A DNA stretch of 53,520 nt from Bacteroidales bacterium (lineage in GTDB: Bacteria; Bacteroidota; Bacteroidia; Bacteroidales; UBA932), in NCBI GenBank assembly GCA_016291185.1, contig JAEFAI010000017.1, positions 1-53,520 of the forward strand. The letters are read 5' to 3'. Numbering within the stretch: the stretch's first letter is position 1; every line of letters begins with the position of its first letter. Both the position numbers and the translations under genes were made by a program. This document shows, in pieces, positions 1 through 7,450 of the stretch. Under the pieces are notes generated by a model. That model saw only the letters and a list, made by a program, of their open reading frames with translations. It had not been told where the DNA came from and made no database searches.

Positions 1-307
1 GGGCCGGGAAGGGTTCGGCGAAGAACTCGGCGTACACCTCGTTCATCGCGGCGAAGTCGCCCATGTCGGCCAGGAAGACCGTCGTTTTCACGACGTTGGC
101 CATGGAAAGGCCCTCGGCGGCCAGGATGGCCTGCACGTTGCGCAGGGACTGGCGCGTCTGCGCCTGGATGCCCCCTTCGGGGAAGGCGCCCGTGGCGGGA
201 TCGATGGGCAGCTGCCCGGACAGAAAGACGAGACCGGCGCCACTGTCGACAGCCTGGCTGTACGGACCGATGGCGGCGGGAGCGTTGGAAGTACTGATGG
301 GTTTCAT
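1..307 (-). CDS. ridA: RidA family reactive imine/enamine deaminase, 3' end cut off by the window
   Basis: About 102 N-terminal residues are visible, starting at the ATG whose complement is at 305-307 (MKPISTSNAPAAIGPYSQAV). The N-terminal IGPYSQAV stretch, the FLSGQLP strand and a region resembling the NVVKTTVFLADMGDF core are typical of RidA (about 125 residues), a trimeric cytosolic enzyme that hydrolyses 2-aminoacrylate and related imines. The last 20-odd residues, which in the family carry the catalytic arginine, lie outside the window, so activity cannot be judged. It is preceded on the same strand by a terminated leader or small RNA (346-461) that may influence its expression. Confidence 0.93.
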   Translation of the reverse strand, partial: MKPISTSNAPAAIGPYSQAVDSGAGLVFLSGQLPIDPATGAFPEGGIQAQTRQSLRNVQAILAAEGLSMANVVKTTVFLADMGDFAAMNEVYAEFFAEPFPA

Positions 308-345
308 ATATAGGTAAATCACTAACTATGTTCGTGACGGACAGG

Positions 346-461
346 CATAAAAAGAAATGAGTTGGTACCATCCCGGCAACAACTCATACTAACCACATAA
401 TTAATAACACTAAAACTAATAACCAATAGGTTGATGGGCCAGAACGGTCACTTGCTCAACC
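346..461 (-). ncRNA. Candidate small RNA or attenuated leader upstream of ridA
   Basis: Downstream of a two-element Bacteroidota promoter (468-498) lies a non-coding stretch of about 115 nt. It opens with an inverted repeat, GGTTGA/TCAACC (429-461), has an AT-rich middle, and ends with a perfect 8-bp hairpin, ATGAGTTG/CAACTCAT (357-387), followed on this strand by a T-rich tract (346-356). That is the form of an intrinsic terminator placed about 40 bases before the ridA start. The transcript is therefore either a free-standing small RNA or a 5' leader that attenuates ridA. I do not recognise an Rfam family. Confidence 0.5.
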
Positions 462-467
462 CGAGTG

Positions 468-498
468 CAAAGGTACTACAAAAAATTGAATCTGCAAA
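468..498 (-). promoter_or_regulatory. Strong sigma-ABfr-type promoter
   Basis: On the minus strand TTTG (495-498) is followed after exactly 19 bases by TACCTTTG (468-475). This matches the known Bacteroides consensus TTTG-N19-21-TAnnTTTG. It is the only promoter in the window where both elements are clear. Transcription would start near 461 and run into the candidate small RNA and ridA. Confidence 0.7.
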
Positions 499-602
499 TT
501 TTTTTTGAAAATTTTTTAATAATTTCTCTCATTGTTGATTTTCAATGCGTTAGAGTTAAATAAAATCTTTTTAAAGGGCTTTTCGACTGATAATTGCCGC
601 TT

Positions 603-637
603 TTTGAACGAAGTTTGTCGCTTTTTGCCTATCTTTA
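603..637 (+). promoter_or_regulatory. Possible promoter of the BASS transporter operon
   Basis: TATCTTTA at 630-637 resembles the -7 box TAnnTTTG. TTTG at 603-606 could be the -33 element, but the spacing of 23 is long. The rest of 476-655 is AT-rich (long A and T runs) and I see no other feature in it. Confidence 0.3.
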
Positions 638-655
638 CCTAATAAAACGTGTACT

Positions 656-1618
656 ATGAGTCCTGAAATCACCTCAGTTATAGACGGAATTAACGTCACC
701 ATGAACGCCGGTGGCATGAACACCATCAACATTGTCCTGGCTTTCGTGATGTACGGCGTGGCGCTCGGCATCAAGCCGAAGATGTTTGCCGAGGTATTCA
801 AGAATCCCAAATCCCTGATCATCGGCATGTGCTGCCAGCTCATCCTGCTGCCGCTGCTGACCTTCCTGCTGGCCCTGGCCTTCGGCCACTGGATCAGCTG
901 GACCATGGCGCTCGGCATGATCCTGGTGGCCTCCTGCCCCGGCGGCAACATCTCCAACTTCATGAGTTCGCTCTCCAAGGCGAACATCGAGCTCTCCGTC
1001 AGCCTCACGGCCGTCAGCACGGCCCTGGCCGTCCTGATGACGCCGTTCAATTTCTGGCTCTACGGCAACCTGTACCTGCATTTCGCCGAGATCGCCGGCG
1101 ACGTGCCGCAGCTCGCCATTCCCCTCTGGGACGTTTTCAAGACCATCTTTATTTTATTAGGTATTCCCCTGACGCTCGGCATCCTGACCGCCCGCTACCT
1201 GCCCAAGGTGGCCGAGAAGATGAAGAAACCCATGCAGTGGTTCAGCATCATCTTCTTCGTCGCCATGGTGGTGCTCTCCTTCATGGGCAACATCGAGGCC
1301 TTCCTGAAGAGCATCCAGTACATCTTCCTGGTCGTGCTGATCCACAACCTGCTGGCCCTCAGCATCGGTTTCGGCATGGGTTCCGCCTTCAAGGTCCCCA
1401 AGAAGGACCGCCGCACCCTGACCATCGAGACCGGCATCCAGAACAGCGGCCTGGGCCTCGTCCTGCTGCTCGGCACCAACCTCTTCGCCGGCTTCCCGCC
1501 GCACGGCGGCACGCTCGTGATCACCGCCTGGTGGGGTGTCTGGCACATCATCAGCGGCCTGACCGTCAGTACCATCTTCAACCGCTACGAATTCCTCAAG
1601 GCCAAGAAGAATGGCTAA
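656..1618 (+). CDS. Bile acid:sodium symporter (BASS) family transporter
   Basis: A 320-residue integral membrane protein with about nine or ten hydrophobic segments and no signal peptide. The N-terminal half has the typical run FVMYGVALGIKPKMF and the glycine/serine-rich CPGGNISNFMSSLSKAN, which in this family lies at the crossover helix that binds sodium. Members move organic anions (bile acids, pantoate, keto acids) with sodium. The substrate cannot be deduced here and the family name does not imply bile-acid transport. The stop codon overlaps the start of the downstream plsC-like gene by 8 bp, so the two are probably translated together. Confidence 0.9.
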   Translation: MSPEITSVIDGINVTMNAGGMNTINIVLAFVMYGVALGIKPKMFAEVFKNPKSLIIGMCCQLILLPLLTFLLALAFGHWISWTMALGMILVASCPGGNISNFMSSLSKANIELSVSLTAVSTALAVLMTPFNFWLYGNLYLHFAEIAGDVPQLAIPLWDVFKTIFILLGIPLTLGILTARYLPKVAEKMKKPMQWFSIIFFVAMVVLSFMGNIEAFLKSIQYIFLVVLIHNLLALSIGFGMGSAFKVPKKDRRTLTIETGIQNSGLGLVLLLGTNLFAGFPPHGGTLVITAWWGVWHIISGLTVSTIFNRYEFLKAKKNG

Positions 1619-2519
1619 AATCTGGGAAGAATATCCCTGGTACAGGTCCACGCGCGCATATGTTGACTTCATCACCCGGACCTGTCTCCGCTCTATCCAG
1701 ATAGAGGGGCTGGAGCATATTCCCCGCAGCGGCGCCGTCCTGCTGGCGCCCAACCACTGCGCCACGCTGATGGACCCGCTGCTCCAGCTGCAGATTCCGG
1801 GACTGATCGGCTTCGGGGCCCGTTCGGATATCTTCGAGAATCCCAAAACCGCCAAGATTTTGCGCTGGATGCGCATCGTTCCCCTCGCCCGCGAGCGCGA
1901 CGGCCTCACGGAGGTGGCCAAGAACTTCGAGGTCTTCGACGAAATCATCGACTGCCTGGCCCACGACGTCCCCTTCTGCATGTACGCAGAAGGCACGCAC
2001 CACCCTGCGCCGGGCATGCTGCCCGTCAAGAAGGGCCTCTTCCGCATCGCGAAAATGGCCTCCGAGAAGCTCGGAAAGCCGATTTACATCGTGCCGATCG
2101 GCACCAACTACGAGGATTTCTACCGCGGCCAGACCCACGTGCGCATGCGCATCGGCGAGCCGATGGAGATCGCGCAGGAGTTCGCGCGCCGCGAGGGCAT
2201 GCCCGAAGCGGAGGTCTACCGCGAGCTCTGCGAGCAGCTGCGCGAGCGCGACCTCGCGCTGATCGGCGAGCCGATGACCTTCAAACGCCCCGCGAAGGCC
2301 CTGCGCTGGCTCCTGTCCGTGCTGTCGCTCCCGCTCTTCGCGGTCTGCGCCGTGGGTGCCCTGCCCATCTGGCTCCCCTACCTGCTGATCATGCGGGGCA
2401 TGAAAGACAAGGCCTGGGCGCACACCGTGCGCTTCGGCCTGCACATGTTCCTGCCGCTCTTCATCCCCTTCCACATCGGGTACGAGCGGCTGCTGAATCT
2501 ATATCGAAGTCTGTTCTGA
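1611..2519 (+). CDS. 1-acyl-sn-glycerol-3-phosphate acyltransferase (PlsC family)
   Basis: 302 residues. The acyltransferase motif I, NHCATLMDP (H49 and D55, the HX4D catalytic pair), and the glycerol-phosphate binding motif EGTHH near residue 128 (the usual EGTR with changed last positions) identify a PlsC-type enzyme. Such enzymes acylate lysophosphatidate or a related lysolipid at the inner membrane. A long hydrophobic stretch near residues 245-285 should anchor the C-terminus. The start overlaps the upstream transporter gene by 8 bp. The family also includes lyso-ornithine lipid acyltransferases, so the exact acceptor is open. Confidence 0.9.
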   Translation: MAKIWEEYPWYRSTRAYVDFITRTCLRSIQIEGLEHIPRSGAVLLAPNHCATLMDPLLQLQIPGLIGFGARSDIFENPKTAKILRWMRIVPLARERDGLTEVAKNFEVFDEIIDCLAHDVPFCMYAEGTHHPAPGMLPVKKGLFRIAKMASEKLGKPIYIVPIGTNYEDFYRGQTHVRMRIGEPMEIAQEFARREGMPEAEVYRELCEQLRERDLALIGEPMTFKRPAKALRWLLSVLSLPLFAVCAVGALPIWLPYLLIMRGMKDKAWAHTVRFGLHMFLPLFIPFHIGYERLLNLYRSLF

Positions 2520-2524
2520 TCAGG

Positions 2525-2767
2525 CTATTTGCCTTTCTTCGACCCGGTGAGAATTTTCCTGATGCCCTGCACCAGGCCAAGACCCGCATCCGCCAGTAAG
2601 GAGGACGGGACCAGGTTGCTGACCAGATTGGCCGGCTTCAGCGAATTCAGCAGGCGGCCCGTTTCGTTGCTGATGTTTCTTCCGGTCGCCTTCTGCTCCG
2701 CCTTGATGTAGAGAATGGCTTTCTCCAGATCGTCGACGGTCTTGATATTTTCGTATTTGCTACTCAT
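2525..2767 (-). CDS. Short conserved-type protein of the YtxH/DUF1469 cassette
   Basis: 80 residues beginning MSSKYENIKTVDDLEKAI; this ATG was chosen because it overlaps the upstream stop by 8 bp, whereas a longer start would run into that gene. The N-terminal half is charged and helical. The C-terminal half has a weak hydrophobic stretch (LVPSSLLADAGLGLVQGI) and a lysine-rich end. I do not recognise a family. Its position as third gene of a tightly packed envelope cassette suggests a membrane-associated partner of the two upstream proteins, which is inference only. Confidence 0.75.
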   Translation of the reverse strand: MSSKYENIKTVDDLEKAILYIKAEQKATGRNISNETGRLLNSLKPANLVSNLVPSSLLADAGLGLVQGIRKILTGSKKGK

Positions 2768-3104
2768 CTTCGTCGTAGAATGCATCGATAAACAGTTTCA
2801 CGAACATATCGCGGAACAGGTTTTTCCTGCACGCGCACAGGACGATCAGGACCAGCACAAAGAAGGCGGCGACCAGGAGCGTGCCCCACGGGGCGCCCAG
2901 CAGACCGTTGATCCACTGGAGCAGCGCGATGGAAAGCAGACCGAGCACCAGCGACACGGTGCAGATGATGACCAGGCCGGCCAGAAACTGCGAAAGCGCG
3001 TTCGAGAGGGCGCGGGTGGTCTTGAGCTTGGCTTCGTCGACCGCCAGCTTCACGTATTCCTGGACATCTTTGCCGATGATGCCCAGCGAAGTGTCGATAT
3101 CCAT
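2760..3104 (-). CDS. DUF1469 / phage-holin-like family membrane protein
   Basis: 114 residues. An amphipathic N-terminal region (DVQEYVKLAVDEAKLKTTRAL) is followed by two adjacent transmembrane helices (about residues 40-65 and 72-95) and an acidic C-terminus. This is the usual form of the 'putative actinobacterial holin-X / DUF1469' family found in many non-phage genomes. No phage genes are nearby, so a lysis function is unlikely. It starts 2 bp after the YtxH-like gene and overlaps the next gene, forming a three-gene unit. Confidence 0.8.
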   Translation of the reverse strand: MDIDTSLGIIGKDVQEYVKLAVDEAKLKTTRALSNALSQFLAGLVIICTVSLVLGLLSIALLQWINGLLGAPWGTLLVAAFFVLVLIVLCACRKNLFRDMFVKLFIDAFYDEDE

Positions 3105-3106
3105 AA

Positions 3107-3352
3107 CTATTCTTCCGCTTGTTTCTTGCTCTTGCTCCTGGCGGTGGCTTTCGCCTTTTTCTCCTTCAGGGCGTCCTCGACCTTGTCGAGCCCCTTGAGC
3201 ACGGCCGCGCGGCCGTTGGTGAAGGCTTCGGAGCCTTTTTCCTTGATGTCTTTGACGACTTCCTCACCCTTTTCCGTCTTGGCGAGGAAGAGCAGGGCGG
3301 CACCGGTCAGGGCGCCGGCCACGAATGCAAAAAATGAATTTCCGTTGGCCAT
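3107..3352 (-). CDS. YtxH domain-containing protein
   Basis: 81 residues. A single N-terminal transmembrane glycine-zipper segment (FFAFVAGALTGAALLFLAKT) is followed by a lysine/glutamate-rich helix likely to form a coiled coil, as in YtxH/general-stress proteins. It is the first gene of the cassette 3352-2525. A minus-strand -7 box (TAAATTTG, 3392-3399) lies about 40 bases upstream. The role is unknown beyond an association with envelope or stress responses in relatives. Confidence 0.8.
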   Translation of the reverse strand: MANGNSFFAFVAGALTGAALLFLAKTEKGEEVVKDIKEKGSEAFTNGRAAVLKGLDKVEDALKEKKAKATARSKSKKQAEE

Positions 3353-3391
3353 AATGCTAGTGTTTTTAATCTAATTTCATGTGGTCTCCCG

Positions 3392-3399
3392 CAAATTTA
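3392..3399 (-). promoter_or_regulatory. -7 box (TAAATTTG) of the YtxH cassette
   Basis: An exact match to TAnnTTTG on the minus strand, 39 bases before the YtxH start. No TTTG lies at the ideal -33 spacing. Confidence 0.45.
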
Positions 3400-3464
3400 T
3401 GGAATTTTTCCTAAATTCGCACCTACAAACACTGTTATTTACTAACCACACTAAACTTTCTAAA

Positions 3465-4007
3465 ATGAATACCGGTAAAAAAATCTGGCTCTGCATTGTC
3501 GGCCTTCTGCTCATTGCACTGGGCGTGTATTGTTTCACCAGCCCCAGCCTGACCCTGCTGACCACCGCGAAAATCCTGGGTATCGCCCTGCTGGTCGAGG
3601 GTATCATCAAGATGGTGTTCACCCTCCGGACACAGGCGTTCCTCCCCTTCAGCGGCACCCGCATGCTCAGCGCCCTGCTGGACATCCTGTTCGGCTGCTT
3701 CATCCTGTTCAACCTTTACAGCACGGCCGTTTCGCTGCCGATGATCTTCGCCATCTGGGTGATCATCGAGGGCATCAGCGTCGCCGTCCAGAGCTTCGAC
3801 TACAAAAAGGCCGGTTTCTCCCAGTGGTGGCTGATCTTCATCCTGGGCGTCTGCGCCGCCATTCTCGGCTTCTTCGGCATGCAGAACCTGCACGTCACCG
3901 CCGCCACGCTCAGCGCCCTGATCGGCATCGCACTCATCCTCTCCGGTCTGGCCAATTTCTTCGCCGTGATCGGCGTCAGCCGCATCGAGAAAGCCCTCAG
4001 GTTCTAA
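3465..4007 (+). CDS. DUF308 / HdeD-like membrane protein
   Basis: 180 residues with about six short transmembrane helices and the regular alternation of the HdeD/DUF308 family (LLLIALGVYCFTSP; AIWVIIEGI; FFGMQNL). E. coli HdeD is linked to acid resistance; most homologues have no assigned role. The start MNTGKKIW was chosen because the upstream in-frame stretch lacks membrane-protein character. The gene stands alone between divergent genes and ends before a good hairpin terminator (4027-4060). Confidence 0.85.
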   Translation: MNTGKKIWLCIVGLLLIALGVYCFTSPSLTLLTTAKILGIALLVEGIIKMVFTLRTQAFLPFSGTRMLSALLDILFGCFILFNLYSTAVSLPMIFAIWVIIEGISVAVQSFDYKKAGFSQWWLIFILGVCAAILGFFGMQNLHVTAATLSALIGIALILSGLANFFAVIGVSRIEKALRF

Positions 4008-4026
4008 ACCCCGAGGCCATATAGAA

Positions 4027-4060
4027 AAAAGCGGATCCTGTCACAGGGTCCGCTTTTCTT
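4027..4060 (+). terminator. Intrinsic terminator after the DUF308 gene
   Basis: A 14-bp stem (4027-4040 with 4044-4057, one G-T mismatch) closes a 3-base loop and is followed by TTTTCTT. An A-run on the left flank means it could also work on the opposite strand for the converging dehydrogenase gene. Confidence 0.8.
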
Positions 4061-4107
4061 TAGGTAATAGTACAGTTTATTGTTTAATATCCATCTGTTC
4101 AGGATAT

Positions 4108-5046
4108 TCAACAATCCAAAACCGTGCCACGAATGTTTTCGGCCACCTGGTGCACCAGGCGGAGCAGCGCTTCGCGGCTCGCCCAGGCCGTGTGCGGCGT
4201 AAAGCGGAAGCGCTCGGGGTGCTGTACGTGCAGCAGCGGGCTGTCGGCCGGGAGCGGCTCCGTGACGTACACGTCGAGCGCCGCGCCGGCGATCACGCCC
4301 GCGTCCACAGCCGCGGCGAGAGCGGCCTCGTCCACGATGCCGCCGCGGCCGAGGTTGAGCAGGAAGGCGCTGGGGCGCATCTTCCGGAGCTCCGCGGCAC
4401 CAATCAGGCCCTTCGTGCGCTCGTTGAGCGGCGCGTGCACGCTGACCACGTCCGCGCGCGCGAGCAGCTCGTCCAGCGGGACGCTCGGATAGTCCGTGTT
4501 GTGCGAGGTCCCGGAGGTGGAATAATAGATGACATTCATCCCGAAAGCCGTCGCCACGGCCGCCACGCGGGTGCCGATAGTCCCCATGCCGATGATGCCC
4601 AGCGTCTTGCCGGCCAGCTCGGGATACGGGTGCGAGATGTCGCAGAAGATGCGCCCCGCCGAGTAGCGGCCGCTCTTCACGCAGTCGTCGAAATAGGGCG
4701 AGAAGCCCGCCAGCGACAGCAGATGGGCGAAGGTGGACTGGACCACCGCCTCCGTGGAGTAGCCCGCGGCGTTGCGCACGGGGATCCCCCGCGCCGCCGC
4801 GGCCTCCAGGTCGATGTTGTTCACGCCCGTCGCCGCCTCGCAGATCAGCTTCAGGCGCGGAGCGCGTGCGAGCAGCGCCTCGTTCACGCGTACCTTATTG
4901 ACAATCAGCACGTCGCAGTCCCCCACCCGCTCCAGCGCCTCCTCCGGCGTGGAGAACGGGTAGCAGACCAGCTCGCCCTGCGCGGCGATCTCGGTCAGCG
5001 GGGTCTCCCCCAGCGTAGCCGCATCCAGAAATACAATTTTCAGCAT
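4108..5046 (-). CDS. D-isomer-specific 2-hydroxyacid dehydrogenase (NAD-dependent)
   Basis: 312 residues starting MLKIVFLDAATLGETPL. The Rossmann motif GKTLGIIGMGTIG (about residues 140-152) binds NAD. The catalytic set is visible: Arg in NLGRGGIVDE, Glu in DVYVTEPLP and His in TPHTAWAS. The closest-looking relatives are glycerate/hydroxypyruvate dehydrogenases of Bacteroidales; other hydroxyacids remain possible. A 27-bp palindromic repeat (5053-5079) fills most of the gap to the upstream GH3 gene. Confidence 0.9.
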   Translation of the reverse strand: MLKIVFLDAATLGETPLTEIAAQGELVCYPFSTPEEALERVGDCDVLIVNKVRVNEALLARAPRLKLICEAATGVNNIDLEAAAARGIPVRNAAGYSTEAVVQSTFAHLLSLAGFSPYFDDCVKSGRYSAGRIFCDISHPYPELAGKTLGIIGMGTIGTRVAAVATAFGMNVIYYSTSGTSHNTDYPSVPLDELLARADVVSVHAPLNERTKGLIGAAELRKMRPSAFLLNLGRGGIVDEAALAAAVDAGVIAGAALDVYVTEPLPADSPLLHVQHPERFRFTPHTAWASREALLRLVHQVAENIRGTVLDC

Positions 5047-5052
5047 AGGAAT

Positions 5053-5079
5053 GAGATTCCCGGTCAAGCCGGGAATGAC
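5053..5079 (+). repeat. 27-bp palindromic repeat, intergenic copy with compensated stem
   Basis: Arms ATTCCCGG and CCGGGAAT flank TCAAG, preceded by GAG and followed by GAC. The layout matches the copies at 16512-16538 and 47310-47336, but one stem pair is swapped (G:C to C:G) on both arms, so pairing is kept. It sits between the GH3 and dehydrogenase genes. Confidence 0.8.
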
Positions 5080-5081
5080 GT

Positions 5082-7394
5082 TTAGTTAATGTTCGGGGTG
5101 TTCCAGACCTTGGTCTGGGTGCAACGGACCATCACAGCCTGGCCGCCGCAGCTGAGGCGGAAGTCGCCCTCCTCCAACCGCCACTTGCCGTCGGCGCCCA
5201 CGAAGGCCAGCTCCTCCGCCGGGACGGTGAAGGACACGGTCTTCGTCTCGCCCGGCTGCAGCTCGATCTTCTCGAAGCCGCGCAGGCGCTTCACGTCCGG
5301 GATGAGCGACGCCACGAGGTCGGAGCTGTAAAGCAGCACGGCCTCCTTGCCGGCGCGAGCGCCGGTGTTCGTCACGTCCACGGAGATTTTGATCTCGTCG
5401 CCGGCCTTGAAGGATTCGGGCGTTTCGAGTTTCATGTTGCCGTAGGCGAAGGTCGTGTAGCTCAGACCGAAGCCGAAGGGCCACTGGACGTCCATAACGG
5501 CGTCGTAGTTGTAGGACCCTTCCATCACCTCGCGGTGCTCGGAGACCTTGTAATCATAGGTATGCAGGGCGTTGATGTGCTTGCTGTAGGTGTACGGGAG
5601 CTTGCCGGAGAAGTTCTCGTCACCGGCGAGCAGGGCCGCCAGGGCGTCGCCGCCATAGTTGGACGGCAGCATCACGTCCACGACCGCCTTCGCGAGCGGC
5701 TCGATGTCGCCGATGATGCGCGGACGGCCCTCGTTCAGCACCAGGATCACAGGCTTGCCCGTGGCGGCGAGCTGGCGCACCAGCTCCTTCTGGTTGGCCG
5801 AGAGGTTCAGGTCGTCCATGTTGCCCGGGGTCTCGCAGTAGCTGTTCTCACCCACGCAGGCCACGATCACGTCCACCCCGCGGGCGGCGGCCACGGCCTT
5901 GCGGATGCCGGAAGCGTCCTCGGCCTCCCAGGCCATCGGGATGTTGATATACTGCACGCCCGGCTCGTAGACCACCTTGCCGAAACGCTGCTGCAGCGCC
6001 TCCACGAAGGTGTTGTACTGCGGCACGAAATCGTCCGCCGAGCCCTGCCAGGTGTAGGACCAGCCGCCGTTCATGGCGCGCAGGCTGTTGGCGTTCGGGC
6101 CCGTGACGAGGATGCGCTCCGTGCCCTTGAGCGGCAGGACGCCCTCGTTCTTGAGGAGCACCTCGGACTCCAGCGCGGCGGCGTAGGACTGCTTCGCGAA
6201 TTCCGGCGAGGCGAAGTCCGGGTATTCATAGTCCCAGGTCGGGTGCTCGAAGAGCCCGAGGCGGACCTTCAGGCGCAGAATGCGGCGCACGGCATCGTCG
6301 ATGCGGGACATCGGGATCTCGCCGCTCTTCGCCAGGTCCACGAGCACGTTGCAGCACTCGGGATCGTAGGGATCCATGATCATGTCGATGCCGGCGTTGA
6401 TGCCGATTTTCACGGCCTCACGCTTGTCGGCGGCCACATGGTCGCGGACATACAGGTTGTCGATATCGGCCCAGTCGGTCACGAGCATGCCGTCCCAGCC
6501 GAGCTGCTCCTTGACCCAGCCGGTCAGCAGCTCATAGTTGGCGTGCGTGGGGATGCCGTTGATGGAAGCGGAGTTGACCATGGCGGTCAGCGCGCCCGCC
6601 TGGAAGCACTCCTTGAAGGGGCGGAAGAACTTCTCGCGCAGGTCGTTCTCGGCGATATACGCAGGCGTGCGGTCCTTGCCGGACAGCGGCACGCCGTAGC
6701 CCATGAAATGCTTGATGCTCACGGCGGCGTTCTCCGGGCCGATGTGGTTGGGGTCGGAGCCCTGGATGGCGATGGTCTCCACACGGGCCATCTCGGCCTG
6801 CAGGTACGGATCCTCGCCCCAGCTCTCCCAGTGGCGCGGCCAGCGGGGATCGCGGCCGAGGTCCATGACCGGGGAGAACACCCACGGCGTCTGCGCGGCG
6901 CGGGTCTCATAGGCCATCGCGCGGCCCATCGCAAAGGCGTAGTCGCGGTTGAAGGTGGCGGCCAGGTTGATCTCCTGCGGGAAGAAAGTGCCGTCAGTAA
7001 GGTAGCTCGCGCCGTGGATCATGTCCAGGCCGTAGATGCACGGGATGCCGATGCGGCGCATCGACACTTCCTGCATCTGGCGGACGAGCTCCGCCGTCTT
7101 CTCGCGACTCTGCGCGCGGTCATTCAGCACGTTCAGGATGGAGCCCACCTTGTAGTCGCCGATGATCTTCTCGAGCTTGGCGGGGTCCAGGTTCTCGCCC
7201 GTCTCGTCCTGCACCTGCAGGATGGAGATCTGGACCATCTGGCCGGCTTTCTCCTCGAGGGTCATGCCCTTGAGGACTTTCTCAACTTGCGCCTCCACGT
7301 CCGGATCGGGTGCGATGGCGGGGATCACTTTGCCCGCGGGTGCGCTGCAGGCGACGAGGGCGCCAAGCAGCAGCATGGTTAACTGTGTTCTCAT
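5082..7394 (-). CDS. GH3 family beta-glucosidase, lipoprotein (BglX-like)
   Basis: 770 residues. A lipoprotein signal peptide (MLLLGALVACSAP, Cys16) predicts envelope anchoring. The GH3 barrel follows, with KHF (228-230) and the nucleophile Asp307 in MLVTDWADID. Then come the second GH3 domain and a C-terminal fibronectin-like domain (from about residue 650, after GFGLSYTTF). The length fits BglX-type exo-beta-glycosidases that release glucose or other beta-linked sugars from oligosaccharides; specificity cannot be read from the sequence. The 12 bases just upstream of the ATG (AAAACCAATTCG) recur before the arabinose symporter gene. Confidence 0.93.
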   Translation of the reverse strand: MRTQLTMLLLGALVACSAPAGKVIPAIAPDPDVEAQVEKVLKGMTLEEKAGQMVQISILQVQDETGENLDPAKLEKIIGDYKVGSILNVLNDRAQSREKTAELVRQMQEVSMRRIGIPCIYGLDMIHGASYLTDGTFFPQEINLAATFNRDYAFAMGRAMAYETRAAQTPWVFSPVMDLGRDPRWPRHWESWGEDPYLQAEMARVETIAIQGSDPNHIGPENAAVSIKHFMGYGVPLSGKDRTPAYIAENDLREKFFRPFKECFQAGALTAMVNSASINGIPTHANYELLTGWVKEQLGWDGMLVTDWADIDNLYVRDHVAADKREAVKIGINAGIDMIMDPYDPECCNVLVDLAKSGEIPMSRIDDAVRRILRLKVRLGLFEHPTWDYEYPDFASPEFAKQSYAAALESEVLLKNEGVLPLKGTERILVTGPNANSLRAMNGGWSYTWQGSADDFVPQYNTFVEALQQRFGKVVYEPGVQYINIPMAWEAEDASGIRKAVAAARGVDVIVACVGENSYCETPGNMDDLNLSANQKELVRQLAATGKPVILVLNEGRPRIIGDIEPLAKAVVDVMLPSNYGGDALAALLAGDENFSGKLPYTYSKHINALHTYDYKVSEHREVMEGSYNYDAVMDVQWPFGFGLSYTTFAYGNMKLETPESFKAGDEIKISVDVTNTGARAGKEAVLLYSSDLVASLIPDVKRLRGFEKIELQPGETKTVSFTVPAEELAFVGADGKWRLEEGDFRLSCGGQAVMVRCTQTKVWNTPNIN

Positions 7395-7434
7395 TCGAAT
7401 TGGTTTTAGTCTCTAAAATTAGGTATTTTTTTCG

Positions 7435-7442
7435 TAATTTTG
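7435..7442 (+). promoter_or_regulatory. -7 box (TAATTTTG) of the antiporter gene
   Basis: An exact TAnnTTTG match ending only 8 bases before the ATG at 7451. With the usual start of transcription a few bases downstream, the message would have almost no leader. No clear -33 element is present. Confidence 0.5.
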
Positions 7443-7450
7443 CCCTGATT

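Noticed and set aside
656..1618. A specific bile-acid transport role for the BASS protein
   Set aside because: The family has many substrates and nothing in the neighbourhood points to bile acids.
2760..3104. Holin-like protein as a sign of prophage
   Set aside because: DUF1469 proteins are common in phage-free genomes, and no other phage gene is near.
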